Assembly: GCA_905373195.1 (NCBI GenBank)
Contig: CAJPSG010000106.1
Span: 1-5,233 of the forward strand
Direction of reading: 5' to 3'
From: Kingella oralis
GTDB lineage: Bacteria; Pseudomonadota; Gammaproteobacteria; Burkholderiales; Neisseriaceae
Length of the DNA stretch: 5,233 nt
The position numbers and the translations under genes were made by a program. The notes under the pieces were generated by a model, which had not been told where the DNA came from, did no database searches, and worked only from the letters and a program-made list of their open reading frames with translations. This document shows, one piece after another, positions 1 to 5,131 of this stretch (position 1 is its first letter; every line of letters begins with the position of its first letter).

Positions 1-2
1 GA

Positions 3-61
3 GGGGGTGGTAGGTTAAACAGCCACCCCCATCCTAGCCTTCCCCCGCCAGCGGGTGAAGG
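3..61. repeat. Two adjacent GC-rich inverted repeats (REP-like)
   Basis: GGGGGTGG (3-10) pairs perfectly with CCACCCCC (23-30) around a 12-nt loop. Directly after it, CCTTC (38-42) pairs with GAAGG (57-61), and inside that CCCG (44-47) pairs with CGGG (52-55), with one C/T mismatch between the two blocks. The composition contrasts sharply with the AT-rich DNA that follows. This resembles short interspersed intergenic repeats, but I cannot name a family. It could also be the 3' terminator region of a gene lying to the left of the window. Confidence 0.45.
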
Positions 62-145
62 AATAGATTGCAAAAGTTTTAACCTATGCTACTTGTCATT
101 CACAGCAATAAAACCAGCATCCTTGATTAAAAACAGCGCACCATC

Positions 146-189
146 GTTTTCAGGCTGCCTATACCGTTGTATCAAGGCAGCCTGAAAAC
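146..189. repeat. Inverted pair of DNA uptake sequences (hairpin)
   Basis: A perfect reverse-strand DUS (TTCAGGCTGCCT, 149-160) faces a perfect forward DUS (AGGCAGCCTGAA, 175-186). With flanking bases the stem is 15 bp (146-160 with 175-189). The loop itself can pair ATAC (161-164) with GTAT (169-172) around a tetraloop. Such pairs often act as terminators in Neisseriaceae. Here, however, no T-run follows on either strand, and the hairpin lies only 29 nt before the rlmB ribosome binding site. It may therefore be a weak terminator of an upstream gene, a leader hairpin of rlmB, or only an uptake signal. Confidence 0.75.
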
Positions 190-228
190 CACGCCAACCA
201 CAATCCAACCATCCCACAAGGAACCCCC

Positions 229-981
229 ATGTCCAACCAACGCCTAATTTACGGCTTTCACGCCATCAATGCCCGCTTGTGGCAAAACCCCAAATCCATC
301 GTTGAGCTTTATGTTTTAGAAAACAAAAACGACACGCGCACGCGCGAAGTGCTGGAAAAAGCATCCGCCGAGCGCGTGCGCGTGCATTTTGCCGACATAA
401 ACCGCCTGAACACCATCGCCAAAGGCGCGCGCCATCAAGGCGTGGTGGGCTTTATTGACGCATCCAAAAATCATGTCCACTTGGAAGATGTGTTGGAAAA
501 CCTGCGCGAACCCGCATTCTTGCTGGTGTTAGACGGCATCACCGACCCGCACAATCTCGGCGCTTGCCTGCGCACCGCCGATGCCATGGGCGTGCACGCC
601 GTGATTGCGCCCAAAGACAAAAGCGCGGGGCTGAACGCCACCGTGAGCAAAGTCGCCTGTGGCGCGGCAGAAACCGTGCCCTATATCACCGTAACCAACT
701 TGGCGCGCACCCTGCGCGAGCTGAAAGAATACGGCATCTGGGTGGTCGGCACCGACATGGGCGGTGAAGCGGACTTGTTCCACTACGCCATCCCCGAAAG
801 CGTGGCGTGGGTGATGGGCAACGAGGGCGAAGGCATGCGGCGGCTCACGCGCGAGCATTGCGATGCGCTGGTGTCCATCCCCATGTTTGGCACGGTGGAA
901 AGCATGAATATTTCCGTGTCCGCAGGCATGGTGATGGCGGAAACACGGCGGCAGCGCGTGTTGCGGGGCGAAGCGGGGTAG
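229..981 (+). CDS. rlmB: 23S rRNA (guanosine-2'-O-)-methyltransferase RlmB
   Basis: The 250-residue product matches RlmB, the SpoU-family (SPOUT) enzyme that uses S-adenosylmethionine to methylate the 2'-O of G2251 (E. coli numbering) in the 23S rRNA P-loop. The N-terminal part (about 1-75) is the small RNA-binding domain, starting with [10 protein letters not shown]. The trefoil-knot methyltransferase domain follows with all three family motifs: [14 protein letters not shown] at 106-119 (Asn109 and Arg115 conserved), GNEGEGM at 197-203 (Glu199), and [17 protein letters not shown] at 217-233 (Ser225 and Asn227). The length is close to E. coli RlmB (about 243). The ATG at 229 has AAGGAA five bases upstream, which supports this start. 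The gene ends in tandem stops (TAG TAA, 979-984) and appears monocistronic, convergent with the transporter gene. Nothing looks damaged. TrmH-type tRNA methyltransferases share the fold, but the N-terminal domain favours RlmB. Confidence 0.96.
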   Translation: MSNQRLIYGFHAINARLWQNPKSIVELYVLENKNDTRTREVLEKASAERVRVHFADINRLNTIAKGARHQGVVGFIDASKNHVHLEDVLENLREPAFLLVLDGITDPHNLGACLRTADAMGVHAVIAPKDKSAGLNATVSKVACGAAETVPYITVTNLARTLRELKEYGIWVVGTDMGGEADLFHYAIPESVAWVMGNEGEGMRRLTREHCDALVSIPMFGTVESMNISVSAGMVMAETRRQRVLRGEAG

Positions 982-984
982 TAA

Positions 985-1039
985 GGGCAGCCTGAAAAGC
1001 ATTGTTCACAACGACAGCTCAACACAACGACAGCCTGAA
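985..1039 (+). repeat. Two degenerate forward DUS copies
   Basis: GGGCAGCCTGAA at 985-996 differs from AGGCAGCCTGAA at one base and begins right after the tandem stops of rlmB. CGACAGCCTGAA at 1028-1039 differs at two bases. Both point the same way as a third imperfect copy (1072-1083) that forms the left arm of the terminator further on. They are probably decayed or variant uptake sequences. The spacer between them is C- and A-rich and shows no other feature. Confidence 0.6.
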
Positions 1040-1068
1040 AACCAAAACCCCACCACCCCCAACACACA

Positions 1069-1115
1069 AAAAAGCAGCCTGAAAACAACATCACATCGTT
1101 TTCAGGCTGCCTTTT
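1069..1115. terminator. Bidirectional DUS terminator between rlmB and transporter gene
   Basis: GCAGCCTGAAAAC (1074-1086) and its exact complement (1098-1110) form a 13-bp stem with an 11-nt loop. After one A/C mismatch the stem extends by four A-T pairs. The right arm is a perfect reverse DUS (1101-1112); the left arm has one mismatch (AAGCAGCCTGAA). TTTT follows on the + strand (1112-1115) and an A-run (1068-1073) gives a T-run on the - strand. It can therefore stop transcripts from rlmB and from the convergent transporter gene. The location between two convergent genes fits this role. Confidence 0.85.
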
Positions 1116-1131
1116 ATCATTGACAACGCGA

Positions 1132-2466
1132 CTACTTCGTCATCGTCAAATCCACATCCTTGGTCTCATGCGTTGTCCACAGCGCAATCAGCGTCATCAC
1201 GCAGTTCACCGCCAAATACGCGCCCACGCCAAAAATGCCGTAGTGCAGATTCAATTCAATCGCCACCATCGTAGCAATGGATGCGCCCACAATCGCCGCC
1301 AAGTTATACGCCAGCGATGCGCCCGAATAGCGCACTTCGGTAGGGAACAGCTCGGGCAGCAGCGCCGCCATCGGACCGAACGTCATGCCCATCAACACCA
1401 TGCCAATCAGCAAAAACGCCAGCACCGACATTGGCGTGCCATTAGTCAAAAACAGCGGCATGCACAAGCCAAATACCAAAATCGCAGCCGTAACCAGCAG
1501 CAGATAACGGCGCCGCCCAATCTTATCGGCATGGATGCCCGATAGGCTGATGGAAATGCCAAATATCACCGCCGCAATCAGCAAAAAGCCCGTGAACGTG
1601 TTGGCAGGAATGCCCAAGCCGGTCGGATGCCCCCATGGGGAAACGCCCACTTTGGTTTTGGAATACACCTGCACAAACGCCGTCATCACATAAAACAACA
1701 CATAAGTCGCCGTCATAATGAACGTGCCTTGCACAATCGGTTTCCAGTGTTTGGTAATCACTTCTTTCACCGGCGCGTTTTGCGTTCTGCCTTGCGCTTC
1801 AGCTTCGCGGTAAACATGGCTTTCATGCAAGGTCATCCGCATCCACAAGCCCACAATCACCAGCACAAACGACAGCACAAACGGAATGCGCCAGCCCCAT
1901 TTCACCAGCTCATCAGGGCCAACCAGCGCGCTAATGGTGAAAAACGTGCCGTTTGCCATAAACAGACCAATCGGCGCGCCCAGCTGCGGGAATGTGCCAA
2001 ACCATGCGCGTTTGCCTTCGGGCGCGTTTTCGGTGGCAACCAACGCCGCGCCGCCCCATTCGCCGCCCAAGCCTAAGCCTTGCCCAATGCGGCAAAGACA
2101 CAACAACAGCGGTGCCCAAAAGCCAATCTGCTCATAAGTGGGCAGCAAGCCAATGCACACGGTAGACAAACCCATGGTGAGCAACGAAGCCACTAGCGTT
2201 TTTTTGCGCCCAATCTTGTCGCCAAAATGCCCAAACAATGCCGAGCCAATCGGGCGGGCAAAAAACGCCAGCGCCAAAGTGGAAAGCGACAACAAAATGG
2301 CAACATTGTGGTCTGATTTATCAAAAAATTGCGTGTTGAATACCAAAACGGCGGCTGTGGCGTAGATGTAGTAATCGTAAAACTCAATCGCCGTGCCCAC
2401 CATAGAAGCGATGGCGACTTTATAGGGGTTGTTGCGCAACTGCGCCTGCGTATGTGTAGCAGTCAT
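1132..2466 (-). CDS. MFS transporter, metabolite:H+ symporter (MHS) family, YhjE/ShiA-like
   Basis: The 444-residue product is a 12-helix inner-membrane carrier of the major facilitator superfamily. Hydrophobic segments run from about residue 17 to 432, split by a polar central loop (about 213-243). MHS hallmarks are the opening GTAIEFYDYYIYATAA (24-39), loop 2-3 motif GHFGDKIGRKK (79-89), RIGQGLGLGGEWGGA in helix 4 (126-140), a second loop motif GIHADKIGRRR (310-320), and PELFPTEVRYSGAS (371-384). From memory the closest E. coli relative is YhjE. Relatives carry shikimate, proline/betaine, alpha-ketoglutarate or citrate, so the substrate cannot be read from the sequence; a proton-coupled organic acid is likely. 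The ATG at 2466-2464 has AAGGA seven bases upstream (TCCTT at 2474-2478 on the + strand). The gene is alone, ends in the shared terminator with rlmB, and is divergent from ppiA. It appears intact. Confidence 0.92.
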   Translation of the reverse strand: MTATHTQAQLRNNPYKVAIASMVGTAIEFYDYYIYATAAVLVFNTQFFDKSDHNVAILLSLSTLALAFFARPIGSALFGHFGDKIGRKKTLVASLLTMGLSTVCIGLLPTYEQIGFWAPLLLCLCRIGQGLGLGGEWGGAALVATENAPEGKRAWFGTFPQLGAPIGLFMANGTFFTISALVGPDELVKWGWRIPFVLSFVLVIVGLWMRMTLHESHVYREAEAQGRTQNAPVKEVITKHWKPIVQGTFIMTATYVLFYVMTAFVQVYSKTKVGVSPWGHPTGLGIPANTFTGFLLIAAVIFGISISLSGIHADKIGRRRYLLLVTAAILVFGLCMPLFLTNGTPMSVLAFLLIGMVLMGMTFGPMAALLPELFPTEVRYSGASLAYNLAAIVGASIATMVAIELNLHYGIFGVGAYLAVNCVMTLIALWTTHETKDVDLTMTK

Positions 2467-2524
2467 TTTTTTATCCTTGATTATTGATTTTCAGGCAGCA
2501 GCGATTCCTTTTGAGAAGCGTATT

Positions 2525-2575
2525 TTCGGTTAAGGCTGGCTGGGAGTGCGCCACGCCTTGCTGTTACCAACCGAA
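2525..2575 (-). promoter_or_regulatory. Possible structured 5' leader of the transporter gene
   Basis: Read on the - strand, this is an extended imperfect hairpin. TTCGGTT pairs with AACCGAA (2569-2575 with 2525-2531), AAGGC pairs with GCCTT (2555-2559 with 2532-2536), and after a one-base bulge TGGC pairs with GCCA (2550-2553 with 2537-2540) around a 9-nt loop. The only large asymmetry is a 9-nt bulge (2560-2568). It lies between the candidate -10 box (2582-2587) and the ribosome binding site at 2474-2478. A leader RNA could therefore begin almost exactly with the first paired base. I do not recognise a known riboswitch class, and chance folding is possible. Confidence 0.3.
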
Positions 2576-2581
2576 GGCGCG

Positions 2582-2587
2582 AATATA
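2582..2587 (-). promoter_or_regulatory. Candidate -10 box for the transporter gene
   Basis: On the - strand this reads TATATT, five of six bases matching TATAAT. No good -35 lies 16-18 bases upstream. A perfect TTGACA is present on the same strand (2613-2618) but is 25 bases away, too far for a standard sigma-70 promoter. A weaker alternative -10 (TAAACT, 2592-2597) would sit 15 bases from that TTGACA. The transcription start is therefore uncertain. Confidence 0.3.
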
Positions 2588-2676
2588 GCGGAGTTTACAA
2601 AAAACGTCTAGATGTCAATATTTGCTAAATTTTGTCTGTTTTTATTCAAAGCGCGGGCGAAATGTAAATTTAGAAA

Positions 2677-2705
2677 TTGTCCGCATCGGGCATCTCACAT
2701 AAAAT
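2677..2705 (+). promoter_or_regulatory. Sigma-70-type promoter of ppiA
   Basis: TTGTCC (2677-2682, four of six consensus bases) and TAAAAT (2700-2705, five of six) are separated by exactly 17 bases. The predicted start of transcription near 2712 leaves a leader of about 23 nt that contains the AAGGAA ribosome binding site (2724-2729) before the GTG at 2735. This also argues against the in-frame ATG at 2612, which lies upstream of the promoter. Confidence 0.6.
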
Positions 2706-2734
2706 GCGCGTTTTTCAAAGCACAAGGAAATCCT

Positions 2735-3301
2735 GTGAACATCGCTTCCAAAATCTTGTTATCCGCGCTGTTTGGCGCAGCCAGCCTCGCCGTCCAAGCC
2801 GAAACCCGCGCCGTGATTGAAACCAACCTGGGCAACATTGAATTGAGCCTAGACGAGCAAAAAGCCCCCAAAACCGTGGCGAATTTTGTGAACTACGCCA
2901 ACAAAGGCTTCTACAACGGCACCATTTTCCACCGCGTAATCGACGGCTTTATGATTCAAGGCGGCGGCTTTACGCCCGATATGCTGCAAAAATCCACCGA
3001 TGCGCCGATTGCCAACGAAGCGGCGAACGGCTTGAAAAACACCGCAGGCACGATTGCCATGGCACGCACGGGCGACCCGCATTCTGCCACCAGCCAATTT
3101 TTCATCAACGTTGCCGATAACACGCCATTGGACTACACCGCGCCCACCGCGCAAGGCTATGGCTACGCCGTGTTTGGCAAGGTGAGCAAGGGCATGGATG
3201 TGGTCAACAAAATCGCCAAAGCGCGCACCGGCTTTAAAATGGGGCATGGCGATGTGCCCGTGCAAACGATTGAAATCAAAAAGGTTCGTATTATTAAGTA
3301 A
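2735..3301 (+). CDS. ppiA: Periplasmic peptidyl-prolyl cis-trans isomerase, cyclophilin type (PpiA-like)
   Basis: The 188-residue product is a cyclophilin that speeds cis-trans isomerisation of X-Pro bonds in exported proteins. It starts with a signal peptide: Lys6, a hydrophobic stretch (about 7-20), and a likely signal peptidase I site after VQA (residue 22), so it acts in the periplasm. The cyclophilin domain fills the rest. [13 protein letters not shown] (65-77) carries the catalytic Arg67 and Gln75. [17 protein letters not shown] (109-125) carries Gln121 and Phe123, and YGYAVFGKV lies at 142-150. The length fits E. coli PpiA (190). I chose the GTG at 2735 because AAGGAA lies five bases upstream and the signal peptide begins there. 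The frame is open back to an ATG at 2612, but the extra 41 residues are not secretory and precede the promoter. A cytosolic paralogue follows 66 bp downstream. Confidence 0.9.
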   Translation: MNIASKILLSALFGAASLAVQAETRAVIETNLGNIELSLDEQKAPKTVANFVNYANKGFYNGTIFHRVIDGFMIQGGGFTPDMLQKSTDAPIANEAANGLKNTAGTIAMARTGDPHSATSQFFINVADNTPLDYTAPTAQGYGYAVFGKVSKGMDVVNKIAKARTGFKMGHGDVPVQTIEIKKVRIIK

Positions 3302-3306
3302 CCCCA

Positions 3307-3337
3307 AGGCAGCTTGAAAAAGGGTTTCAGGCTGCCT
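3307..3337 (+). terminator. DUS hairpin between ppiA and ppiB
   Basis: AGGCAGCTTGAAA (3307-3319) pairs with TTTCAGGCTGCCT (3325-3337) to give a 13-bp stem with one G-T pair and a 5-nt loop. The right arm is a perfect reverse DUS (3326-3337); the left arm has one base change (AGGCAGCTTGAA, 3307-3318) that keeps pairing as a wobble. The following CTTCTTCC is only a weak T tract, so termination after ppiA may be partial, letting some transcripts continue into ppiB. Confidence 0.65.
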
Positions 3338-3367
3338 CTTCTTCCACTCACTTTAAGGACAAACACC

Positions 3368-3877
3368 ATGATTAAACTGCACACCAACCTCGGCATCATC
3401 AGCATTGAGCTGAACCACGAAAAAGCCCCCATCACCGCCGCCAACTTTGAGCAATATGTGAAAGACGGCTTTTACAACGGCGTGATTTTCCACCGCGTGA
3501 TTAACGGCTTTATGATTCAAGGCGGCGGCATGACGGCCGATATGAACGAAAAAGCCACCCGCGCCGCGATTGAAAACGAAGCGCACAACGGCTTGCCCAA
3601 CAACAAATACACCATCGCTATGGCGCGCACTTCCGAGCCGCATTCTGCCAGCGCGCAATTTTTTATCAACACCAAAGACAACCATTTTCTGAACCACCGC
3701 GCCAAAGAGCTGCACGGGCGCAATGTGGTGCAAGAATGGGGCTACGCCGTGTTTGGCAAGGTGGTGGATGGGCAAGATGTGGTGGACGCGATTGAAAAAG
3801 TGGCGACCACGCGCAAGGGCTATCACGATGATGTGCCTGTGGAAGCGGTGGTGATTGAGAAAGCGGAGATGGTTTAA
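3368..3877 (+). CDS. ppiB: Cytosolic peptidyl-prolyl cis-trans isomerase, cyclophilin type (PpiB-like)
   Basis: The 169-residue product is a single-domain cyclophilin without a signal peptide, so it acts in the cytosol. [13 protein letters not shown] (41-53) holds the catalytic Arg43 and Gln51. [17 protein letters not shown] (85-101) holds Gln97 and Phe99. [17 protein letters not shown] (124-140) closes the active-site side and has the Trp124 seen in E. coli PpiB-type enzymes. The C-terminal part ([12 protein letters not shown]) also resembles PpiB. It is slightly longer than E. coli PpiB (164) because of a short insert around [14 protein letters not shown] (110-123). The ATG at 3368 has TAAGGA eight bases upstream. 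An in-frame upstream start at 3314 would lie inside the DUS hairpin and is unlikely. Two tracts of 26 and 24 bp are identical to ppiA, at conserved active-site regions. Confidence 0.93.
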   Translation: MIKLHTNLGIISIELNHEKAPITAANFEQYVKDGFYNGVIFHRVINGFMIQGGGMTADMNEKATRAAIENEAHNGLPNNKYTIAMARTSEPHSASAQFFINTKDNHFLNHRAKELHGRNVVQEWGYAVFGKVVDGQDVVDAIEKVATTRKGYHDDVPVEAVVIEKAEMV

Positions 3878-3891
3878 ACGCGGCTGATTGC

Positions 3892-4022
3892 GATGGGTAA
3901 AGGCAGCCTGAAACCTTTGCAATGCAATAAAAATAGTCCATTTTCCGTTGTTCTTGCGTAGGCGGAGATGACGACATTTCTTGTTTTTCAGGCTGCCTTT
4001 AACCCATATATAGGATGGGTAA
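3892..4022. repeat. DUS-bounded spacer segment flanked by 9-bp direct repeats
   Basis: Perfect DUS copies in opposite orientation (3901-3912 forward, 3987-3998 reverse) bound a segment with a 72-nt interior, too long for a typical terminator loop. The inverted repeat continues outward: GATGGGT-AAAGGCAG at 3892-3905 mirrors CTGCCTTTAACCCAT at 3993-4007, with one extra A. The 9-mer GATGGGTAA occurs at both 3892-3900 and 4014-4022. ACCCAT (4002-4007) can alternatively pair with ATGGGT (4015-4020). Inside lie AAACCTTTGCAA (3911-3922) and a degenerate dRS3-like core. The layout could be a decayed small non-autonomous element or stacked neisserial repeats. This spacer also serves as the 3' region of ppiB. 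Confidence 0.55.
3950..3969. repeat. Degenerate dRS3-like repeat
   Basis: GTTCTTGCGTAGGCGGAGAT matches 15 of 20 positions of the dRS3-type repeat seen intact at 5184-5203, including the unbroken core GCGTAGGCGG. The ends have lost their inverted symmetry (TTCTT against GAGAT). It sits 28 bases after an AAACCTTTGCAA motif, whereas the intact copy sits 38 bases after one. This suggests relics of the same kind of repeat cluster, though a chance match of a GC-rich core cannot be excluded. Confidence 0.35.
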
Positions 4023-4104
4023 CTGGTTGCTTATTAGAATGTTAGCCAATGGCTTTGAGCAATCCAGCAATCAAAAATTAACGATAAAAATGGAAGGAAT
4101 AATA

Positions 4105-4500
4105 ATGGTTAAGCGTAGTTTTATGGTTGCACTATTTTTATTAGCAGCATCGAATGCTTTGGCTCGTAATCCCGCACAGGGAACTGGGCAATGCGGTTAT
4201 CAAGGATATGGCGGCATTTATAGTTCTTATGGGGAAGCGCAAGATTCTTATAAGCAACAATACGGAACAACGTATAATCCGCCGCCCCCACCCCCGAGAA
4301 TTGTGATGTTGCCTGACCGTTGGGGAGCTGTTGCTCGTGCCATAAATAATCACGGATTTAGCTCCGTTTATAATATAAACTCGAAAAGGGAAGCCAAAGA
4401 AAAAGTTTTACGGCTTTGTAAAAAGGAAAATGCAAGTCCTTGTAAAATATATCTTGAATACAGTAACGGCTGTATAAGTAATACAGTAACGGCTGTATAA
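4105..4500 (+). CDS. Small secreted DUF4189-like protein, frameshifted (N-terminal part)
   Basis: This frame encodes 131 residues from the ATG at 4105 (AAGGA six bases upstream). An in-frame ATG at 4015 lacks such a site. The product has a clear signal peptide: MVKRSF, a hydrophobic core, and probable cleavage after ALA (residue 20). A Gly/Tyr/Gln-rich stretch and six prolines (59-64) follow. Then DRWGAVARAINNHGFSS (71-87), SKREAKEKVLRLC (93-105), PCKIY (112-116) and YSNGC (119-123) resemble the first half of DUF4189 domains found in many small neisserial secreted proteins. Function is unknown. The last six residues (NTVTAV) and the stop come from an exact 23-bp tandem duplication; without it the frame runs on to 4667 for 179 residues. 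By hand count 4141-4620 is about 42% G+C, visibly lower than rlmB or the ppi genes, so transfer is possible. No clear promoter was found. Confidence 0.75.
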   Translation: MVKRSFMVALFLLAASNALARNPAQGTGQCGYQGYGGIYSSYGEAQDSYKQQYGTTYNPPPPPPRIVMLPDRWGAVARAINNHGFSSVYNINSKREAKEKVLRLCKKENASPCKIYLEYSNGCISNTVTAV

Positions 4501-4502
4501 GT
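4457..4502 (+). repeat. Exact 23-bp tandem duplication causing a frameshift
   Basis: Positions 4457-4479 are repeated without change at 4480-4502; the unit begins AATACAGTAACG and ends CTGTATAAGT. Because 23 is not a multiple of three, the second copy is read in a different frame and gives the TAA at 4498-4500. Each unit contains an inverted repeat, ATACAG with CTGTAT around a 6-nt loop (4458-4463 with 4470-4475 in the first copy), which may favour slippage during replication. Two copies and one copy differ in whether the protein is full length. Confidence 0.95.
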
Positions 4503-4667
4503 ATGGCTTCTGGCAAAGATCGGTTTAACCGTTATTATCCCGTTTATTCATTTTCTCGGCAGCAAGGGGAAACTCAAAGAGATGTAATGGAGAAATGTTC
4601 AGCTCAATACAGCGATTGTGGTATTGCAATAGAAGAAGAATGTTCTATTGCACGACCGCCACGCTAG
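4503..4667 (+). pseudogene. C-terminal part of the DUF4189-like gene, out of frame
   Basis: These 54 codons (MASGKDRFNRYYPVY at the start, ending ECSIARPPR) are the natural continuation of the gene at 4105 when one 23-bp copy is removed. The join then reads YSNGCIS-MASGKD. The piece adds cysteines at residues 157, 164 and 172 of the reconstructed protein, in KCSAQ, DCGIA and ECSIA. This matches the second half of a DUF4189-type domain, where alternating helix and Cys-rich strands recur. It ends in tandem stops (TAG TAG, 4665-4670). An ATG lies exactly at 4503, two bases after the upstream stop, so a separate peptide could arise by re-initiation. It would have no signal peptide and would probably not fold alone. 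Confidence 0.75.
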
Positions 4668-4691
4668 TAGATTTTGGGTTGAATTAATGCT

Positions 4692-4732
4692 AAGGCAGCC
4701 TGAAAACCCAAATCCCATTTTCAGGCTGCCTT
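4692..4732 (+). terminator. DUS terminator after the DUF4189-like gene
   Basis: A 15-bp perfect stem joins AAGGCAGCCTGAAAA (4692-4706) and its complement (4718-4732) around an 11-nt loop. Both arms contain a perfect DUS (4693-4704 forward, 4720-4731 reverse). Four Ts (4731-4734) overlap and follow the stem, as in an intrinsic terminator on the + strand. The A-run on the left arm is short, so reverse termination is less certain. It separates the DUF4189-like gene from dinB, whose start codon is only 18 bases further on. Confidence 0.85.
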
Positions 4733-5018
4733 TTGCACGCCATACCCACCATGACCCCACGCAAAATCATCCACATAGACATGGACGCATTCTACGCATC
4801 GGTAGAACTGCGCGAACAACCCCAACTGCGCGGCAAGCCCGTGGTGGTGGCTTGGGATGGCGCGCGCTCGGTGATTTGCGCCGCGTCCTACGAAGCCCGC
4901 AAATACGGCTTGCGCTCGGCAATGGCGGTGGCGACGGCGAAACGGCTTTGCCCGCACGCCATTTTTATCCCGCCGCAGTTCGCGCTTTATCGCCAAGTCT
5001 CTCAGCAAATCCACCAGA

Positions 5019-5062
5019 TTTTCAGGCTGAAACCTTTGCAAAACCCCAATGGCAGCCTGAAA
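5019..5062. repeat. Repeat unit at the dinB break (DUS-like arms and TTTGCAAAA motif)
   Basis: The break in dinB coincides with TTTTCAGGCTG (5019-5029), which mirrors CAGCCTGAAA (5053-5062) as a terminal inverted repeat. Between them is TGAAACCTTTGCAAAACCCC (5028-5047). The right arm is part of a one-mismatch DUS (TGGCAGCCTGAA, 5050-5061). The 20-mer is repeated at 5132-5151 in the same orientation, and its first 14 bases occur at 3909-3922. From memory, ends of neisserial IS5-family elements of the IS1106 type carry a similar ACCTTTGCAAAA stretch; I could not verify this. Confidence 0.6.
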
Positions 5063-5075
5063 CTTAAAATGGAGC

Positions 5076-5092
5076 GGCGACGGCTCGTCGCC
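5076..5092. repeat. Short perfect hairpin in the inserted DNA
   Basis: GGCGACG (5076-5082) pairs perfectly with CGTCGCC (5086-5092) around a 3-nt loop. It lies between the two 20-bp direct repeats, in DNA that turns AT-rich right after it. No T-run follows at once, so I do not call it a terminator. Confidence 0.5.
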
Positions 5093-5131
5093 AAACTGCT
5101 TATTAAATATCGCATTACTGATTTGCTAAGA

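Larger units (their letters stand above)
1..228. other. Intergenic region upstream of rlmB, no gene seen
   Basis: I find no convincing coding frame here. The stretch holds two GC-rich inverted repeats at the left edge (3-61), an AT-rich middle (about 62-140), a DUS inverted pair (146-189), and the rlmB leader with its ribosome binding site (AAGGAA, 218-223). I could not find a -35/-10 pair with good spacing, so the rlmB promoter is unplaced. TTGCAAAAGTTT at 68-79 resembles, inverted and with one mismatch, the AAACCTTTGCAA motif that recurs at 3911, 5030 and 5134. Confidence 0.6.

Noticed and set aside
1120..1545. Long open frame opposite the transporter gene (His- and Gln-rich)
   Set aside because: Its composition is that of an antisense shadow of a membrane protein gene; the - strand frame has full MHS family motifs.
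2613..2618. Perfect TTGACA on the - strand as -35 of the transporter gene
   Set aside because: It is 25 bases from the best -10 box and 15 from a weaker one, neither a normal spacing; kept only as a note.
2612..2734. In-frame upstream extension of ppiA starting at an ATG
   Set aside because: It lies upstream of a good promoter (2677-2705), has no ribosome binding site, and would bury the signal peptide 41 residues inside the protein.
3314..3367. In-frame upstream extension of ppiB
   Set aside because: The start would lie within the DUS hairpin arm, and the ATG at 3368 has TAAGGA eight bases upstream and matches the family N-terminus.
3353..3922. Long - strand frame opposite ppiB
   Set aside because: It is the complement of a well supported cyclophilin gene and shows His/Val-rich shadow composition with no recognisable domain.
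4015..4104. Upstream ATG for the DUF4189-like gene
   Set aside because: The extra 30 residues precede a classic signal peptide, and the ATG at 4105 has a strong AAGGA site six bases upstream.
5105..5131. Residues YRITDLLR at the end of the dinB frame as a return to DinB (family has RYT-DLIEPLS)
   Set aside because: The match is only a few residues, the codons are AT-rich unlike dinB, and no SLDEAYLDVT follows in any + frame; chance is more likely.
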